A DNA stretch of 64,000 nucleotides from Dehalococcoidia bacterium. GTDB taxonomy: Bacteria > Chloroflexota > Dehalococcoidia > UBA2979. How positions within the stretch are numbered: the first letter of the stretch is position 1; each line of letters begins with the position of its first letter. A program made the position numbers and the translations under genes. The notes below the pieces were generated by a model, which made no database searches, was not told the origin of the DNA, and saw only the letters and a program-made list of their open reading frames with translations. The stretch spans positions 98,081-162,080 of the forward strand of contig JALOAL010000007.1 of NCBI GenBank assembly GCA_023228825.1, given 5' to 3'. Below are positions 34,947 through 43,632 of this stretch, one piece after another.

Positions 34947-37784
34947 CTACTGCTGCTCCAGCGCCTGCCGCAGCGCCTCCAGCACCTGGCGCAGGCGGTC
35001 CAGTTCCGCATCCGTCGCATCGAACGACTGCTCGATGTCGGCGAGGAGCGCCTCGATGCTGCCGGGCGGCACGGTGGACGGCGGCGTGGCCGTCGGCGTG
35101 GGCGAGTCCGGCGTCGGAGTGGGCGTCGGGGTGGGCGTGCCGTCCGCCGGCGGGAGCGGATCCGGATCGGCGTCAGGCGGCGTGGGCGCCTCGCGGCCCA
35201 GGACCACGTTGATCGCACGGTCCAGCGTGGGCTCCATGGCGATGCGGTTGCCGTTGGCCACCACCACCCGCACCAGTTCCGGCAGGCTGGAACTCTCCGC
35301 CTGCAGGTAGATGGGCTCCACGTACAGGAAGGAGGTGCCCACCGGGATCATCAGCAGGTTGCCGCGGATCACGTTGGCGCCGGACTGGTTCCACAGGGCG
35401 ATCTGCTGCGAGATCAGCGGATCCTGGTCAATGCGCGCCTCGATCTGCGCGGGGCCGAAGACCACCGTGTCCGTGGGGAAGCGGTACGCGCGCAGGGTGC
35501 CGAAGGCGTCCCCGTCCGACCGACCAGCCAACCACGCGATGGTGTTGAGCCGGTTCCGAGGCGTGAACGGCATGATCAGGACGAACTCGACCTGCTCCTC
35601 CAGCGCCTCCGTGTCGCCACCACGCGGCAACTTCATCACCACGTAGTACGGCTCGACCGCCTGTTCCTCGTTCTGGAACCGCTCCTGCGGGATGTTCCAG
35701 ACGTCCTCTCCAATGAAGAACACGTTCGGGTCCGTGATGTGGTACCGCAGGTACTGGCGCGCCTGCACCTTGAACATGTCCAGCGGGTAGCGGATGTGCG
35801 CCCGCACCTCGTCCGGCATCTCGGAGTCCGGCAGGAACAGGTCCGGGAAGATCTTGGCCCAGGTGGCGATCACCGCGTCCGTGGGGTCAGTCAGGTAGAA
35901 CGCCATGTCCCCGGACTGCGCGTCCACCGTGATGGTCACGCTGTGGCGCAGGTAGTTCACGGAACCGTGCGGCTGTGCGTACGGCACGTCCGAGGCGGTG
36001 GTGTATGCGGGCTGCACCCACATCAGTTCGTCGTCCATCACCACCAGGTACGGGTCCGCGTCCAGCGTCAGGAACGGCGCCACCTCGCGCACGCGCACCT
36101 GGATGTTCCGGTGCATGAGCAGGCGCGAGTCTGTGCTGACCTGCCCGGAGATCAGGATGTTCTGGTCGCCCAGGTCCCAGGCCAGCGCGATCCGCTTCAA
36201 CCAGGAGTCCAGGCGGATGCCCCGGTCCAGCGCGTAGGAGGTGAGTTCGTTTCCACTCTCCACCGCGTAGTCCAGTTCGGGCTCGCGCGAGTTGGCGATG
36301 ACGTAGTGGTCCGTCAGTTCGCCGAAGTAGATGCGGGAGCCCTCCGGCGAGATCGGGATTTCCTGCGACTGCGGCGGGATGTCAGAGGTGATGAACTCCG
36401 GCAGGCCCTCGGGTCCCACCTCGTTCACCGGCGAGATGACGGCGCCGTAGCCGTGGCTCAGTTGCAGGCGGTCGCGCGTCCAGTTCCGGTCCGCCACCTG
36501 CGCCAGGTTGAGTTCGCGCGCGGAGATCATCACCTGCTGGATCTCGCCGTTCACCGTGTACCGGTCCACGTCAATGTCGAAGAACGTGTAGAACTGCCGG
36601 ATCGCCTGCAACTGGACAAAGGTCTCCCGCAGGGGGACCGGGTCCAGCAGGCGGATGTTGTGGATCGTCTCCGGGTTCTCGTCGATCTCCTCGGCCGTGA
36701 CGGCGGGGTTGGCCGGATAAGCCGTCTCGTTGATGTCCTGCAGGCCGAAGGCGTAACGGGTGGCCTCGATGTTGCGGGCGATGTACTGCTGCTCGCGCTC
36801 CAACTCGTTCGGGTCCACCTGGAAGGACTGCATGAAGTTGGGGTAGAGCACGCCGCCCACGAAGCCGGCGAACACCCACAGACCGAGTGCGAAGATGGGC
36901 AGGCGGAACGAGTCCCGGGAGAGGAACGCGTTGGCGATGGTTACCAGGCCCGCGCCCGCCGCCAGCGCGGTCAGGATGTAGCGCACGGGCAGCCGGGCGT
37001 TGATGTCCGTGTACGTCGCCCCGTACACGATGCCGCCGGGCGAGTTCACCAGCCCGAATACGCCCAGGTACGTGCCGAACGCCACCAGCAGCAGCGCGAT
37101 GCCGCCCAGGACGGAGAGGTGCACGCGCATGGCCGGCGTGATCTGCCACTCGAACCGCTGGAGGGACAGAGCCAGGCCGTATACCGCAGCCGCCCCCAGC
37201 CCAGACACCACCACGATGCCCAGGAGCCAGGACTGGATGAAGTGGTAGGCCGGCAGCGTGAAGACGTAGAAGGCGGCGTCTCGGTCGAACTGCGGATCCG
37301 CCATCCCGAACTCAACGGCGTTGCGCCACGTCAGGATGGTCTCCCACGCCCCGCCGGTGATGGTGCCGAAGATCACCGCCATGAACAGCGTGGCGGCGAT
37401 CAGCAGGATCGTCACCACCCGACGGATCGAGTCGACGTCCACCTCCTCGATGAACGACTCCTCCAGGCCCGTGGGCGCGAAACGCCGGGCCACCACGATG
37501 TTCGCGCCGATGATGGCTGCGGACAGCACCGCGCCGATCAGGAAGAGCACGATCTTCCACGTGATGATCGTGCGGTACACGCCGCTGAAGCCCACGGAGT
37601 CGAACCACAGCAGGTCCACGTAGATGGACTTGAAGACGTTGGCCACGATGTAGATCACCAGGATCGCCGCGGCGATCCCGATCCACTTCAGCGGGAAGGG
37701 CGATCGAGGGCTGTCGCCGGTACGGCGGAACCGGAACGGCTCGGGCGGCGGGCCCAGATCACCTCGGTCGTCAAAGAAGGACAT
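34947..37784 (-). CDS. UPF0182 family large membrane protein
   Basis: 945 residues of the UPF0182 (COG1615) family, function unknown, common in Actinobacteria, Chloroflexota and Cyanobacteria. Seven hydrophobic helices lie in the first ~335 residues, with YVDLLWFDSVGFSGVYRTI after the first helix as the family signature. A large extracytoplasmic domain follows (YIARNIEATRYAFGL near 335; PRGGDTEALEEQ later). The last ~80 residues are a Pro/Thr-rich linker with (PT)n repeats and a terminal coiled coil. ATG 37784 has AGGAG. It lies between argB and argD. Confidence 0.9.
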   Translation of the reverse strand: MSFFDDRGDLGPPPEPFRFRRTGDSPRSPFPLKWIGIAAAILVIYIVANVFKSIYVDLLWFDSVGFSGVYRTIITWKIVLFLIGAVLSAAIIGANIVVARRFAPTGLEESFIEEVDVDSIRRVVTILLIAATLFMAVIFGTITGGAWETILTWRNAVEFGMADPQFDRDAAFYVFTLPAYHFIQSWLLGIVVVSGLGAAAVYGLALSLQRFEWQITPAMRVHLSVLGGIALLLVAFGTYLGVFGLVNSPGGIVYGATYTDINARLPVRYILTALAAGAGLVTIANAFLSRDSFRLPIFALGLWVFAGFVGGVLYPNFMQSFQVDPNELEREQQYIARNIEATRYAFGLQDINETAYPANPAVTAEEIDENPETIHNIRLLDPVPLRETFVQLQAIRQFYTFFDIDVDRYTVNGEIQQVMISARELNLAQVADRNWTRDRLQLSHGYGAVISPVNEVGPEGLPEFITSDIPPQSQEIPISPEGSRIYFGELTDHYVIANSREPELDYAVESGNELTSYALDRGIRLDSWLKRIALAWDLGDQNILISGQVSTDSRLLMHRNIQVRVREVAPFLTLDADPYLVVMDDELMWVQPAYTTASDVPYAQPHGSVNYLRHSVTITVDAQSGDMAFYLTDPTDAVIATWAKIFPDLFLPDSEMPDEVRAHIRYPLDMFKVQARQYLRYHITDPNVFFIGEDVWNIPQERFQNEEQAVEPYYVVMKLPRGGDTEALEEQVEFVLIMPFTPRNRLNTIAWLAGRSDGDAFGTLRAYRFPTDTVVFGPAQIEARIDQDPLISQQIALWNQSGANVIRGNLLMIPVGTSFLYVEPIYLQAESSSLPELVRVVVANGNRIAMEPTLDRAINVVLGREAPTPPDADPDPLPPADGTPTPTPTPTPDSPTPTATPPSTVPPGSIEALLADIEQSFDATDAELDRLRQVLEALRQALEQQ

Positions 37785-37828
37785 GCGCGCTCCTGAAACC
37801 CCCCAGGGGGATGTCTACTCTGGTGGGC

Positions 37829-38629
37829 TCAGCCGAGGATGCGTGTACCAGCCGCCTCGCCCGTAGCGATCTGGCGCAGGGTACCGGGCTGAGTGCCGTT
37901 TGCAATGAAGGCCCGTACCCCCACCTCGGCCGCCCGGAAACACGCGTCGATCTTGGGAATCATACCGCCCGTGAGGACGCCGTCCGCACGCAGCGCACGA
38001 GCGCGCTCCGCGTCCACCTCGGAAACCAGTTGCTTCTCCGCGTCCAGCAGGCCGTCCACGTCCGTCAGAAAGACGAGCGAGTCCGCGCCCAGCGCGCGCG
38101 CCACCTCCCCCGCCACGGTATCCGCGTTGATGTTGAGCGGCTGGGCGGGCGCCTCCAGGCCGATGGGCGCGATCACCGGGATCACGCCCGCGTCCAGCAG
38201 GGACGCGACGAAGTCGCCGTCCACGCCGGTGACGCGGCCCACGTACCCCAGGCGCTCGTCGTAGCGCTCGGCGCGCACGCAGCCGCCGTCCACGCCGGAG
38301 AGGCCCACCGCACGGCCGCCCACCGCGCCCAGTTCCGCCACCAGTTGCGCGTTCACCACGCCCCGAAGCACGCCCACCACCACGTCCAGCGCCTCGCGCG
38401 AGGTGGAGCGCAATCCGTCCACGAAGACGGACTCCACCTGCATCTTGCCCAGCCAGTCCGTGATCATCGCGCCGCCGCCGTGCACCACCACCGGGCGCGC
38501 GCCGGCGCGGTGGAGGGTCACCACGTCCTGGAGCGACGTGTCCTGCGACCCCAGGGTGGAGCCGCCGATCTTCACCACGGTGGTCGTCTGTGTCTTCACC
38601 AGGGTGGTCGTCTGAGCGCCCGTGCTCAT
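37829..38629 (-). CDS. argB: Acetylglutamate kinase
   Basis: 266-residue amino-acid kinase phosphorylating N-acetylglutamate. VVKIGGSTL (phosphate loop), VVHGGGAMITDWL, NINADTVAGEVA, FLTDVDGLLD and LTGGMIPKI are the expected motifs. The first ~20 residues are unusual: an 8-residue unit (QTTTLVKT, QTTTVVKI) is tandemly duplicated just before the phosphate loop, from a 24-bp DNA duplication. ATG 38629 follows a GGGGGAACC ribosome site. argJ lies 58 bp upstream, same strand. Confidence 0.95.
   Translation of the reverse strand: MSTGAQTTTLVKTQTTTVVKIGGSTLGSQDTSLQDVVTLHRAGARPVVVHGGGAMITDWLGKMQVESVFVDGLRSTSREALDVVVGVLRGVVNAQLVAELGAVGGRAVGLSGVDGGCVRAERYDERLGYVGRVTGVDGDFVASLLDAGVIPVIAPIGLEAPAQPLNINADTVAGEVARALGADSLVFLTDVDGLLDAEKQLVSEVDAERARALRADGVLTGGMIPKIDACFRAAEVGVRAFIANGTQPGTLRQIATGEAAGTRILG
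38567..38614 (-). repeat. 24-bp tandem duplication at the start of argB
   Basis: 38567-38590 and 38591-38614 are about 21/24 identical and encode two copies of QTTTxVKx. The duplication is in frame and adds a spare copy of the first beta strand of the kinase. Confidence 0.85.
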
Positions 38630-38687
38630 GGTTCCCCCGTCTCAATCCAGAGATGCGCCTCGGAGCCGTGCGGACGGGCGCCCGGGG

Positions 38688-39950
38688 CTACGTCGTGTAG
38701 TCGGCGTTGATGTCCACGTACGCGTGCGTCAGGTTGCAGCCCCACGCCGTCGCCTGCGCCTCGCCCACGCCCAGGTCCACGCGGATGGAGACCACCTCGC
38801 CCGCCATCGCCGCGGACACGGCCTTGAGGTCGACCGAGGTGGGCTGGCCGCGATCCAGGACGCAGTGCGAGCCGATCCAGACGCTGGCGCGGTCCTGGTC
38901 CAGGGCTGCGCCAGAACGGCCGGCGGCCATCATCACGCGCCCCCAGTTCGGGTCGCGCCCGGTCACTGCGGTCTTCATCAGTGGCGAGGACGTCACCGTC
39001 CGCGCCGCGATGCGCGCGTCCGCCTCCGTTGCCGCGCCCGTGGCCGTCACCTCGATCAGGCAGGTCGCGCCCTCGCCGTCGCGCGCGATCGCCTTCGCGA
39101 GGCGCGTGGCCACCGCCTCGATGGCCGCGGCCAGCAGGGAGGCGGCCGGGTGGCCGTCCGTCACCGGATCGCCGCCGGCCGCACCCGAGGCGAGCACGAT
39201 GCCCATGTCGCTGGTGGAAGTGTCCATGTCCACGTCCACCATGTTGAAGGAGCGGTCCACGGCGGCCTTCCAGGTCGCCTTCAGCCACTCTGGCGTGACC
39301 GGGGCGTCCGTGGTGACGAAGCCGTACATGGTGGCCATGTCCGGGTGGATCATGCCGGAGCCCTTGGCGCAGCCCCCCACGTGATACGTGCGGCCGGCCG
39401 CAGTGACGCGCAGCGCGCACTGCTTGTCGTGCGTGTCCGTGGTCATGATGGCGCGGGCGAAGTCCGTGCCGCCCTCCCGGGAGACCTCGATCGTCTCGAG
39501 CGCCGCCTCCACGCGGTCCATGGGCAGCATGCGGCCGATGACGCCGGTGGAGCCCACCAGCATCTCGTCTGCGGAAGCGCCGAAGCGAGCGCCGGCCAGC
39601 GAGGCCATGCGCTGGCAGTCGTCCGCGCCCTGCGCGCCGGTCACCGTGTTGGCGTTGCCGGAGTTGCAGACCACGCCCCGCACGTCGCTGCGGGCGGCCA
39701 GGATGCGCTTGTTGTGGGTGACGGGGTGCCCCACCACGGCGTTGCGCGTGAAGACGCCCGCCGCCACGCACGGGCCGCTCTCGGACGCCAGCAGGCCCAC
39801 GTCCAGGCGCGGCTCGGGGCCGTAGGTCTTGATGCCGGCGTAGGCGCCGCCCGCGACGAAGCCGGCCGGGGTGGTGATGCCACCACCCTCGATCCAATCG
39901 CCATCGATCCAGGTGGAGGCCGGGAGTGAGACAGGGTCAGAAGGGGACAT
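38688..39950 (-). CDS. argJ: Bifunctional ornithine acetyltransferase / N-acetylglutamate synthase
   Basis: 420-residue ArgJ that moves the acetyl group from acetylornithine to glutamate, so arginine synthesis runs as the cyclic route. VCNSGNANTVTGAQG, the autocleavage region KGSGMIHPDMATM (the conserved threonine becomes the new N-terminus) and GRDPNWGRVMMAAGRSG are intact. ATG 39950 is preceded by GGAG. First arginine gene of the minus-strand series; argC and argF are not in the window. Confidence 0.95.
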   Translation of the reverse strand: MSPSDPVSLPASTWIDGDWIEGGGITTPAGFVAGGAYAGIKTYGPEPRLDVGLLASESGPCVAAGVFTRNAVVGHPVTHNKRILAARSDVRGVVCNSGNANTVTGAQGADDCQRMASLAGARFGASADEMLVGSTGVIGRMLPMDRVEAALETIEVSREGGTDFARAIMTTDTHDKQCALRVTAAGRTYHVGGCAKGSGMIHPDMATMYGFVTTDAPVTPEWLKATWKAAVDRSFNMVDVDMDTSTSDMGIVLASGAAGGDPVTDGHPAASLLAAAIEAVATRLAKAIARDGEGATCLIEVTATGAATEADARIAARTVTSSPLMKTAVTGRDPNWGRVMMAAGRSGAALDQDRASVWIGSHCVLDRGQPTSVDLKAVSAAMAGEVVSIRVDLGVGEAQATAWGCNLTHAYVDINADYTT

Positions 39951-40144
39951 GGAAGGCTCCGAGGCTACGCGGTCGAGGACGTGCAGGCAGTCCACGTACG
40001 ACGACGGCGACGGGCCACCACCCTGTGGCGCAGGGAGCGCGGGGCGTACCGGTCGGTCGAGGTCGTCATCGAGCCCAATCCTTCCATCAAGTGGCGAGTA
40101 TACGGGCGATCCGCGTCACGAAACACCGAGCAGCGGGCGGGCAG

Positions 40145-40150
40145 TATCCT
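40145..40150 (+). promoter_or_regulatory. -10 box (TATCCT) before GNAT gene
   Basis: TATCCT ends 7 nt before ATG 40158 with no ribosome site between. Candidate leaderless promoter. Confidence 0.5.
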
Positions 40151-40157
40151 CGCCGCC

Positions 40158-40661
40158 ATGGACGCGCCCATCCCGCTGATCCGCCGCGCTACCGAGGTCG
40201 ACCTCGGGGCCATCAACGGCATCTACAACCGCGAGGTGCGGGAGGGCGTGGCCACGTGGGAACTGGATGAGTGGCCGCCCGAGCAGCGCCTGGCGTGGTT
40301 CCGCGCCCGCGACGACGAGGAGCCGGTGCTGGTCGCGGAGGCGGACGGCCGCGTGATCGGGTTCGCCTACCTCACCAGGTATCGAGGTCGCCGCGGCTAC
40401 CGCCTCACCCGGGAGAACACGGTGATGGTCCATCCCGACCACCAGAGGCGCGGCCTGGGGCGCCTCCTGCTCTCCGAACTGGTCGAGTGCGCGCGAGAGA
40501 TGGGCCTGCATACCCTGCTCGCCTTCATCGACCAGGAGAACCACGCCTCGATCGAGTTGCACCGGGCGCTCGGCTATGTAGAGGTGGGCCGGGAGCGTGA
40601 GACCGGGCACAAGTTCGCTGCGTGGCGGTCCTCGGTGGAGATGCAACTGCTGCTGGAGTGA
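40158..40661 (+). CDS. GNAT acetyltransferase, phosphinothricin-acetyltransferase-like
   Basis: 167 residues. IRRATEVDLGAINGIYNREV, then TWELDEWPPEQRLAWF, the acetyl-CoA loop VHPDHQRRGLGRLLLSEL and FIDQENHASIELHRALGYVEVG follow the PAT/Bar-like GNAT subfamily. It could acetylate the amino group of an amino acid or phosphinothricin-like compound, but neither is shown. Divergent from argJ across about 200 bp. Confidence 0.87.
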   Translation: MDAPIPLIRRATEVDLGAINGIYNREVREGVATWELDEWPPEQRLAWFRARDDEEPVLVAEADGRVIGFAYLTRYRGRRGYRLTRENTVMVHPDHQRRGLGRLLLSELVECAREMGLHTLLAFIDQENHASIELHRALGYVEVGRERETGHKFAAWRSSVEMQLLLE

Positions 40662-40814
40662 TCGACTCCGCGGGTGATCGCCTGCTGGTATGGCCCCCAG
40701 GGCGGCCCCGGAGATCGATGCCGCACGTGGTGTCGAGGGCGGGCGGGCACCACGAGGGGGCATGTTGCGCAGTATCCGATACGGCGCGTGATGAGGTTTT
40801 CATCTCAGAGGTCG

Positions 40815-40862
40815 TGATACGTACTGTAACGGCCGGATGATACGTAATCGATCTGCTATACC
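40815..40862 (+). promoter_or_regulatory. Direct repeats and extended -10 upstream of the binding-protein gene
   Basis: TGATACGTA occurs at 40815-40823 and 40838-40846, 23 bp apart and so about two helical turns, followed by TGCTATACC whose TATACC (40857-40862) can serve as an extended -10 box. The second repeat would overlap the -35 region. This layout suggests a regulator-dependent promoter. Confidence 0.45.
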
Positions 40863-40869
40863 TCCCGCG

Positions 40870-40889
40870 CGTTCATTTGTATGTGAACG
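40870..40889 (+). promoter_or_regulatory. Inverted repeat near the start of the binding-protein transcript
   Basis: CGTTCA and TGAACG flank eight bases just downstream of the TATACC box and overlap the expected start of transcription. A possible repressor operator. Confidence 0.4.
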
Positions 40890-40905
40890 TGGAGGGAAGA
40901 ACCAG

Positions 40906-42684
40906 ATGCAGGACACGATGTGGTCGCGCACGGTGCGCGGCAAGGTAGGACGCAGGTCGCTGCTGCGTGGCGCAGGCCTCGCAGGGGCGGGCCTCGCCGG
41001 GGCAGCGCTGCTCGGCTGTGGCAGCGACGACGACACCCCGACGGCGACGTCCACGGCGACGGCCGGCGGCACACAGGGCCCGGCGACCGGCGCCACGGCC
41101 ACCCCGGGCGGCGGCGAGGTGAAGCGCGGCGGTCTCTACCGCCACTCCATCACCAACGACCCGCCGACGATCGACCCCTACCGGAACGCGTCCGCGAACA
41201 CCAAGACGGTGTCCGCGCACTCGTACAGCCGGCTGTACCGGATCAACCCGCAGCCCGGCGTGCAGCCGTATGACGCCGAGATCATCCCGGACGTGGCGGA
41301 GTCTGCGGAGTCGGAGGACGGCCAGCACTGGGTGGTCAAACTCAAGCAGGGCGTGAAGTTCCACAACGTTGCTCCGGTGCGCGGGCGCGAACTGAACGCC
41401 GCGGACGTCGCATTCTCCTTCCAGCGCCTGACGGCGGAGGGCTCCCCAAACGGGGCGGCGGTCTCCTACATCACGGGCGTGGAGGCGCTGGACGACTACA
41501 CCCTGGAGTTCACCCTGGACGGCCCGTCGCCGTCCTTCCTGGAGACGTTGTCGGACGCCAACTTGCTCTTCATCCAGCCGGTGGAGGCGGACGGTGACTT
41601 TGACCCGGCGCTGCAGGCCATTGGCTCCGGGCCGTGGGTGCTGGACGAGTACCTGGTCTCCCAGTCGCTGAAGTACAGCCGGCACCCGGAGTACCACGAC
41701 GCGGACGTCCCTTACCTGGACAACGTGGAGACGTTCATCATCCCGGAGTACGCCAACCGCATGGCCCAGTTCCAGGCGGGCAGCCTCCAGTCCATGACCG
41801 TCACCTCAGACGACGTGCCGTTGTTGCGGCGTGACGAGCCGGACGTGCAGTGGGTGCCCATCCCGGGCGGCACCCTGAACTTCGTCGGCTTCTCCGGCGA
41901 GGACCGTGACCCCACCGCGCCCTGGCGTGACGAGCGCTTCCGGCGGGCCGTGTCCATGGCGATCGACCGAGCCGGCCAGATGGAGTTTGGCTTCAACCTG
42001 CAGGCGATCACGGACGCCGGCCTCCACTACCCGGTGATGTGGAACAACTGCCCCGTGCCGGCCTCCTTCGGCCCGCAGTGGTGGGTGGACCCGCAGTCCG
42101 AGGAGCAGGGCGAGTCCGCTGCCTACTTCGAGTTCAACCCGGAGGAGGCGTCTGCGCTCCTGCAGGCCATGGGCCTGGGCAACGACCCGATCAACTTCCA
42201 CTACGCGGGCAACAACCACTACGGTCCCGGCTTTGACCGCCTGGCCCAGGTGGTGTTCGCGTGGCTCGGCGACGTGGGCGTGAGGCTGGAGAACGCGCCG
42301 CAGGACTACAACTCCACCTACATCACGCAGACGTTCCGCGGTGACTTCAACGGCATGATGCTGGGCGTGGAGACGCCGTTCCCGGAGATCAACGGGTACT
42401 TCAACCGCATGTTCGGTGACGACATCTCCAACCACGGTCGCGTGCACGACTCGATCATGGACGACCTGATCGCGAAGCAGCGCCACGAGATGGACGAGCC
42501 CACCCGCCGCGAGTTCGTGGCGGAGATGCAGCGCCGCAACGGGGACCAGATGTTCTATGTCCCCGTGCAGCCCTCCGGCGGCGCGGTCTGGGAGGCGTTC
42601 CAGCCCGAAGTCCGAGGCGTGCGTCGCACGCGGGGCTACGGTGCTGCCGCCGAGAACGTGCCGTACTACTGGCTGGACGTGTAG
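40906..42684 (+). CDS. ABC transporter substrate-binding protein, family 5, Tat lipoprotein
   Basis: 592 residues. The N-terminus has a twin-arginine signal (GRRSLLRGAG, R16-R17) and a lipobox ending at C38 (AALLGC), followed by an Asp/Thr-rich linker, so the folded protein is exported and lipid-anchored. The mature part matches family 5 (oligopeptide/dipeptide/nickel) binding proteins: FSFQRL, IGSGPWVLDEY, FRRAVSMAIDR. ATG 40906 follows GGAGGGA. No permease or ATPase genes are beside it, so it is an orphan component using transport genes elsewhere. Confidence 0.92.
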   Translation: MQDTMWSRTVRGKVGRRSLLRGAGLAGAGLAGAALLGCGSDDDTPTATSTATAGGTQGPATGATATPGGGEVKRGGLYRHSITNDPPTIDPYRNASANTKTVSAHSYSRLYRINPQPGVQPYDAEIIPDVAESAESEDGQHWVVKLKQGVKFHNVAPVRGRELNAADVAFSFQRLTAEGSPNGAAVSYITGVEALDDYTLEFTLDGPSPSFLETLSDANLLFIQPVEADGDFDPALQAIGSGPWVLDEYLVSQSLKYSRHPEYHDADVPYLDNVETFIIPEYANRMAQFQAGSLQSMTVTSDDVPLLRRDEPDVQWVPIPGGTLNFVGFSGEDRDPTAPWRDERFRRAVSMAIDRAGQMEFGFNLQAITDAGLHYPVMWNNCPVPASFGPQWWVDPQSEEQGESAAYFEFNPEEASALLQAMGLGNDPINFHYAGNNHYGPGFDRLAQVVFAWLGDVGVRLENAPQDYNSTYITQTFRGDFNGMMLGVETPFPEINGYFNRMFGDDISNHGRVHDSIMDDLIAKQRHEMDEPTRREFVAEMQRRNGDQMFYVPVQPSGGAVWEAFQPEVRGVRRTRGYGAAAENVPYYWLDV

Positions 42685-42719
42685 CCCCGGTCACCGGTAC
42701 GACACCGTCGTTCGCAACG

Positions 42720-42747
42720 GGACGGCCCACCGAGAGGTGGGCCGTCC
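42720..42747. terminator. Bidirectional terminator hairpin
   Basis: GGACGGCCCACC and GGTGGGCCGTCC form a perfect 12-bp stem with a GAGA loop, 35 bp after the binding-protein stop and 20 bp from the stop of convergent nth. No T-run follows on the plus strand. Confidence 0.65.
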
Positions 42748-42767
42748 TGCGTCTCGGAGATCAGGGT

Positions 42768-43481
42768 CTACTTCGGGAGGACGCCCACCTGCGGGCACTT
42801 GGCCACCAGGGCGCACTCCCCGCACTTCGGGTTGCGCGCGTGGCAGGTGCGGCGCCCGTGCTGGATGAGGTCCACGTGGAAGGCGTACACGTCCTCCGGG
42901 GCTACCATCGCCTCCAGCACCGCGTGCGCCTTGTCCGCCGGCATCTTGGGCGGCACCAGGCCGAGGCGCTTCGAGACGCGCTCCACGTGCGTGTCCACGG
43001 GCAGGGCGGGGCGGCCCAGCGAGAACAGCAGCACGCACGCCGCCGTCTTCGGCCCCACCCCCGGCAGCGAGGTCAGCCACGCCTTGGCCTCCTCCAGGTC
43101 CATCTCCTCCAGGAGGGAGAGGTCCCAGCCCGGGCGGCGCGCCTTCACCTCCGCCAGCAGCGCCTGCAGGCGCTTGGACTTCGTGGGCGCCAGGCCGCCC
43201 GGCCGGATGGCGTCCTCCACCTCGCTCACAGGCGCGTCCAGCACGGCGTCCCAGTCCGGGAACGCCTCCACCAGCCGGTGCATCGCCTCGCCGGAGTTCA
43301 GGTCGGAGGTGTGCTGGGAGAGCAGCGTCAGCACGAGTTCATACACGGGCTCGTTGGAAATCTGCTGCGGCGTCCGTCCGTACTCCGCGTCCAGGATCTC
43401 GATGATCTCGCGCGGATCCCAGAGGTCGTCGTCGGCGAGCGGAGCGTGGACGGATGCGGAGGTGCGAGCCGGTCGAGCCAT
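42768..43481 (-). CDS. nth: Endonuclease III (DNA glycosylase/AP lyase)
   Basis: 237 residues; removes oxidised pyrimidines and nicks abasic sites. The helix-hairpin-helix LPGVGPKTAACVLL carries the catalytic K145, D163 lies in VDTHVERVSKRLGL, and the [4Fe-4S] cysteines C213, C220, C223 and C229 have the C-x6-C-x2-C-x5-C spacing of EndoIII. ATG 43481 has no ribosome site but a TAGCAT box six bases upstream. Confidence 0.95.
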   Translation of the reverse strand: MARPARTSASVHAPLADDDLWDPREIIEILDAEYGRTPQQISNEPVYELVLTLLSQHTSDLNSGEAMHRLVEAFPDWDAVLDAPVSEVEDAIRPGGLAPTKSKRLQALLAEVKARRPGWDLSLLEEMDLEEAKAWLTSLPGVGPKTAACVLLFSLGRPALPVDTHVERVSKRLGLVPPKMPADKAHAVLEAMVAPEDVYAFHVDLIQHGRRTCHARNPKCGECALVAKCPQVGVLPK

Positions 43482-43487
43482 GCCGCC

Positions 43488-43493
43488 ATGCTA
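43488..43493 (-). promoter_or_regulatory. -10 box (TAGCAT) before nth
   Basis: TAGCAT on the minus strand ends 6 nt before the nth ATG. Candidate leaderless promoter. Confidence 0.5.
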
Positions 43494-43632
43494 CCCGCTC
43501 CCAGCACGCCACCACCGGGCCGAACGTCCCCTGCCCTTCGGGAACGCCTCCAGGGCGCACGGCGGGACGGGGCCTGCGCGCGTCTCCCGTCCGCCTGTGC
43601 GACGATCCGCCCGCAGACGAACGGAGGTCTCG

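Noticed and set aside
35739..37796. Long open frame on the plus strand antisense to UPF0182
   Set aside because: Same artefact; composition unlike a real protein and the minus-strand gene is a recognised family.
40662..40814. Small gene upstream of the binding-protein promoter
   Set aside because: Short frames lack ribosome sites and family likeness; only the regulatory repeats further on are convincing.
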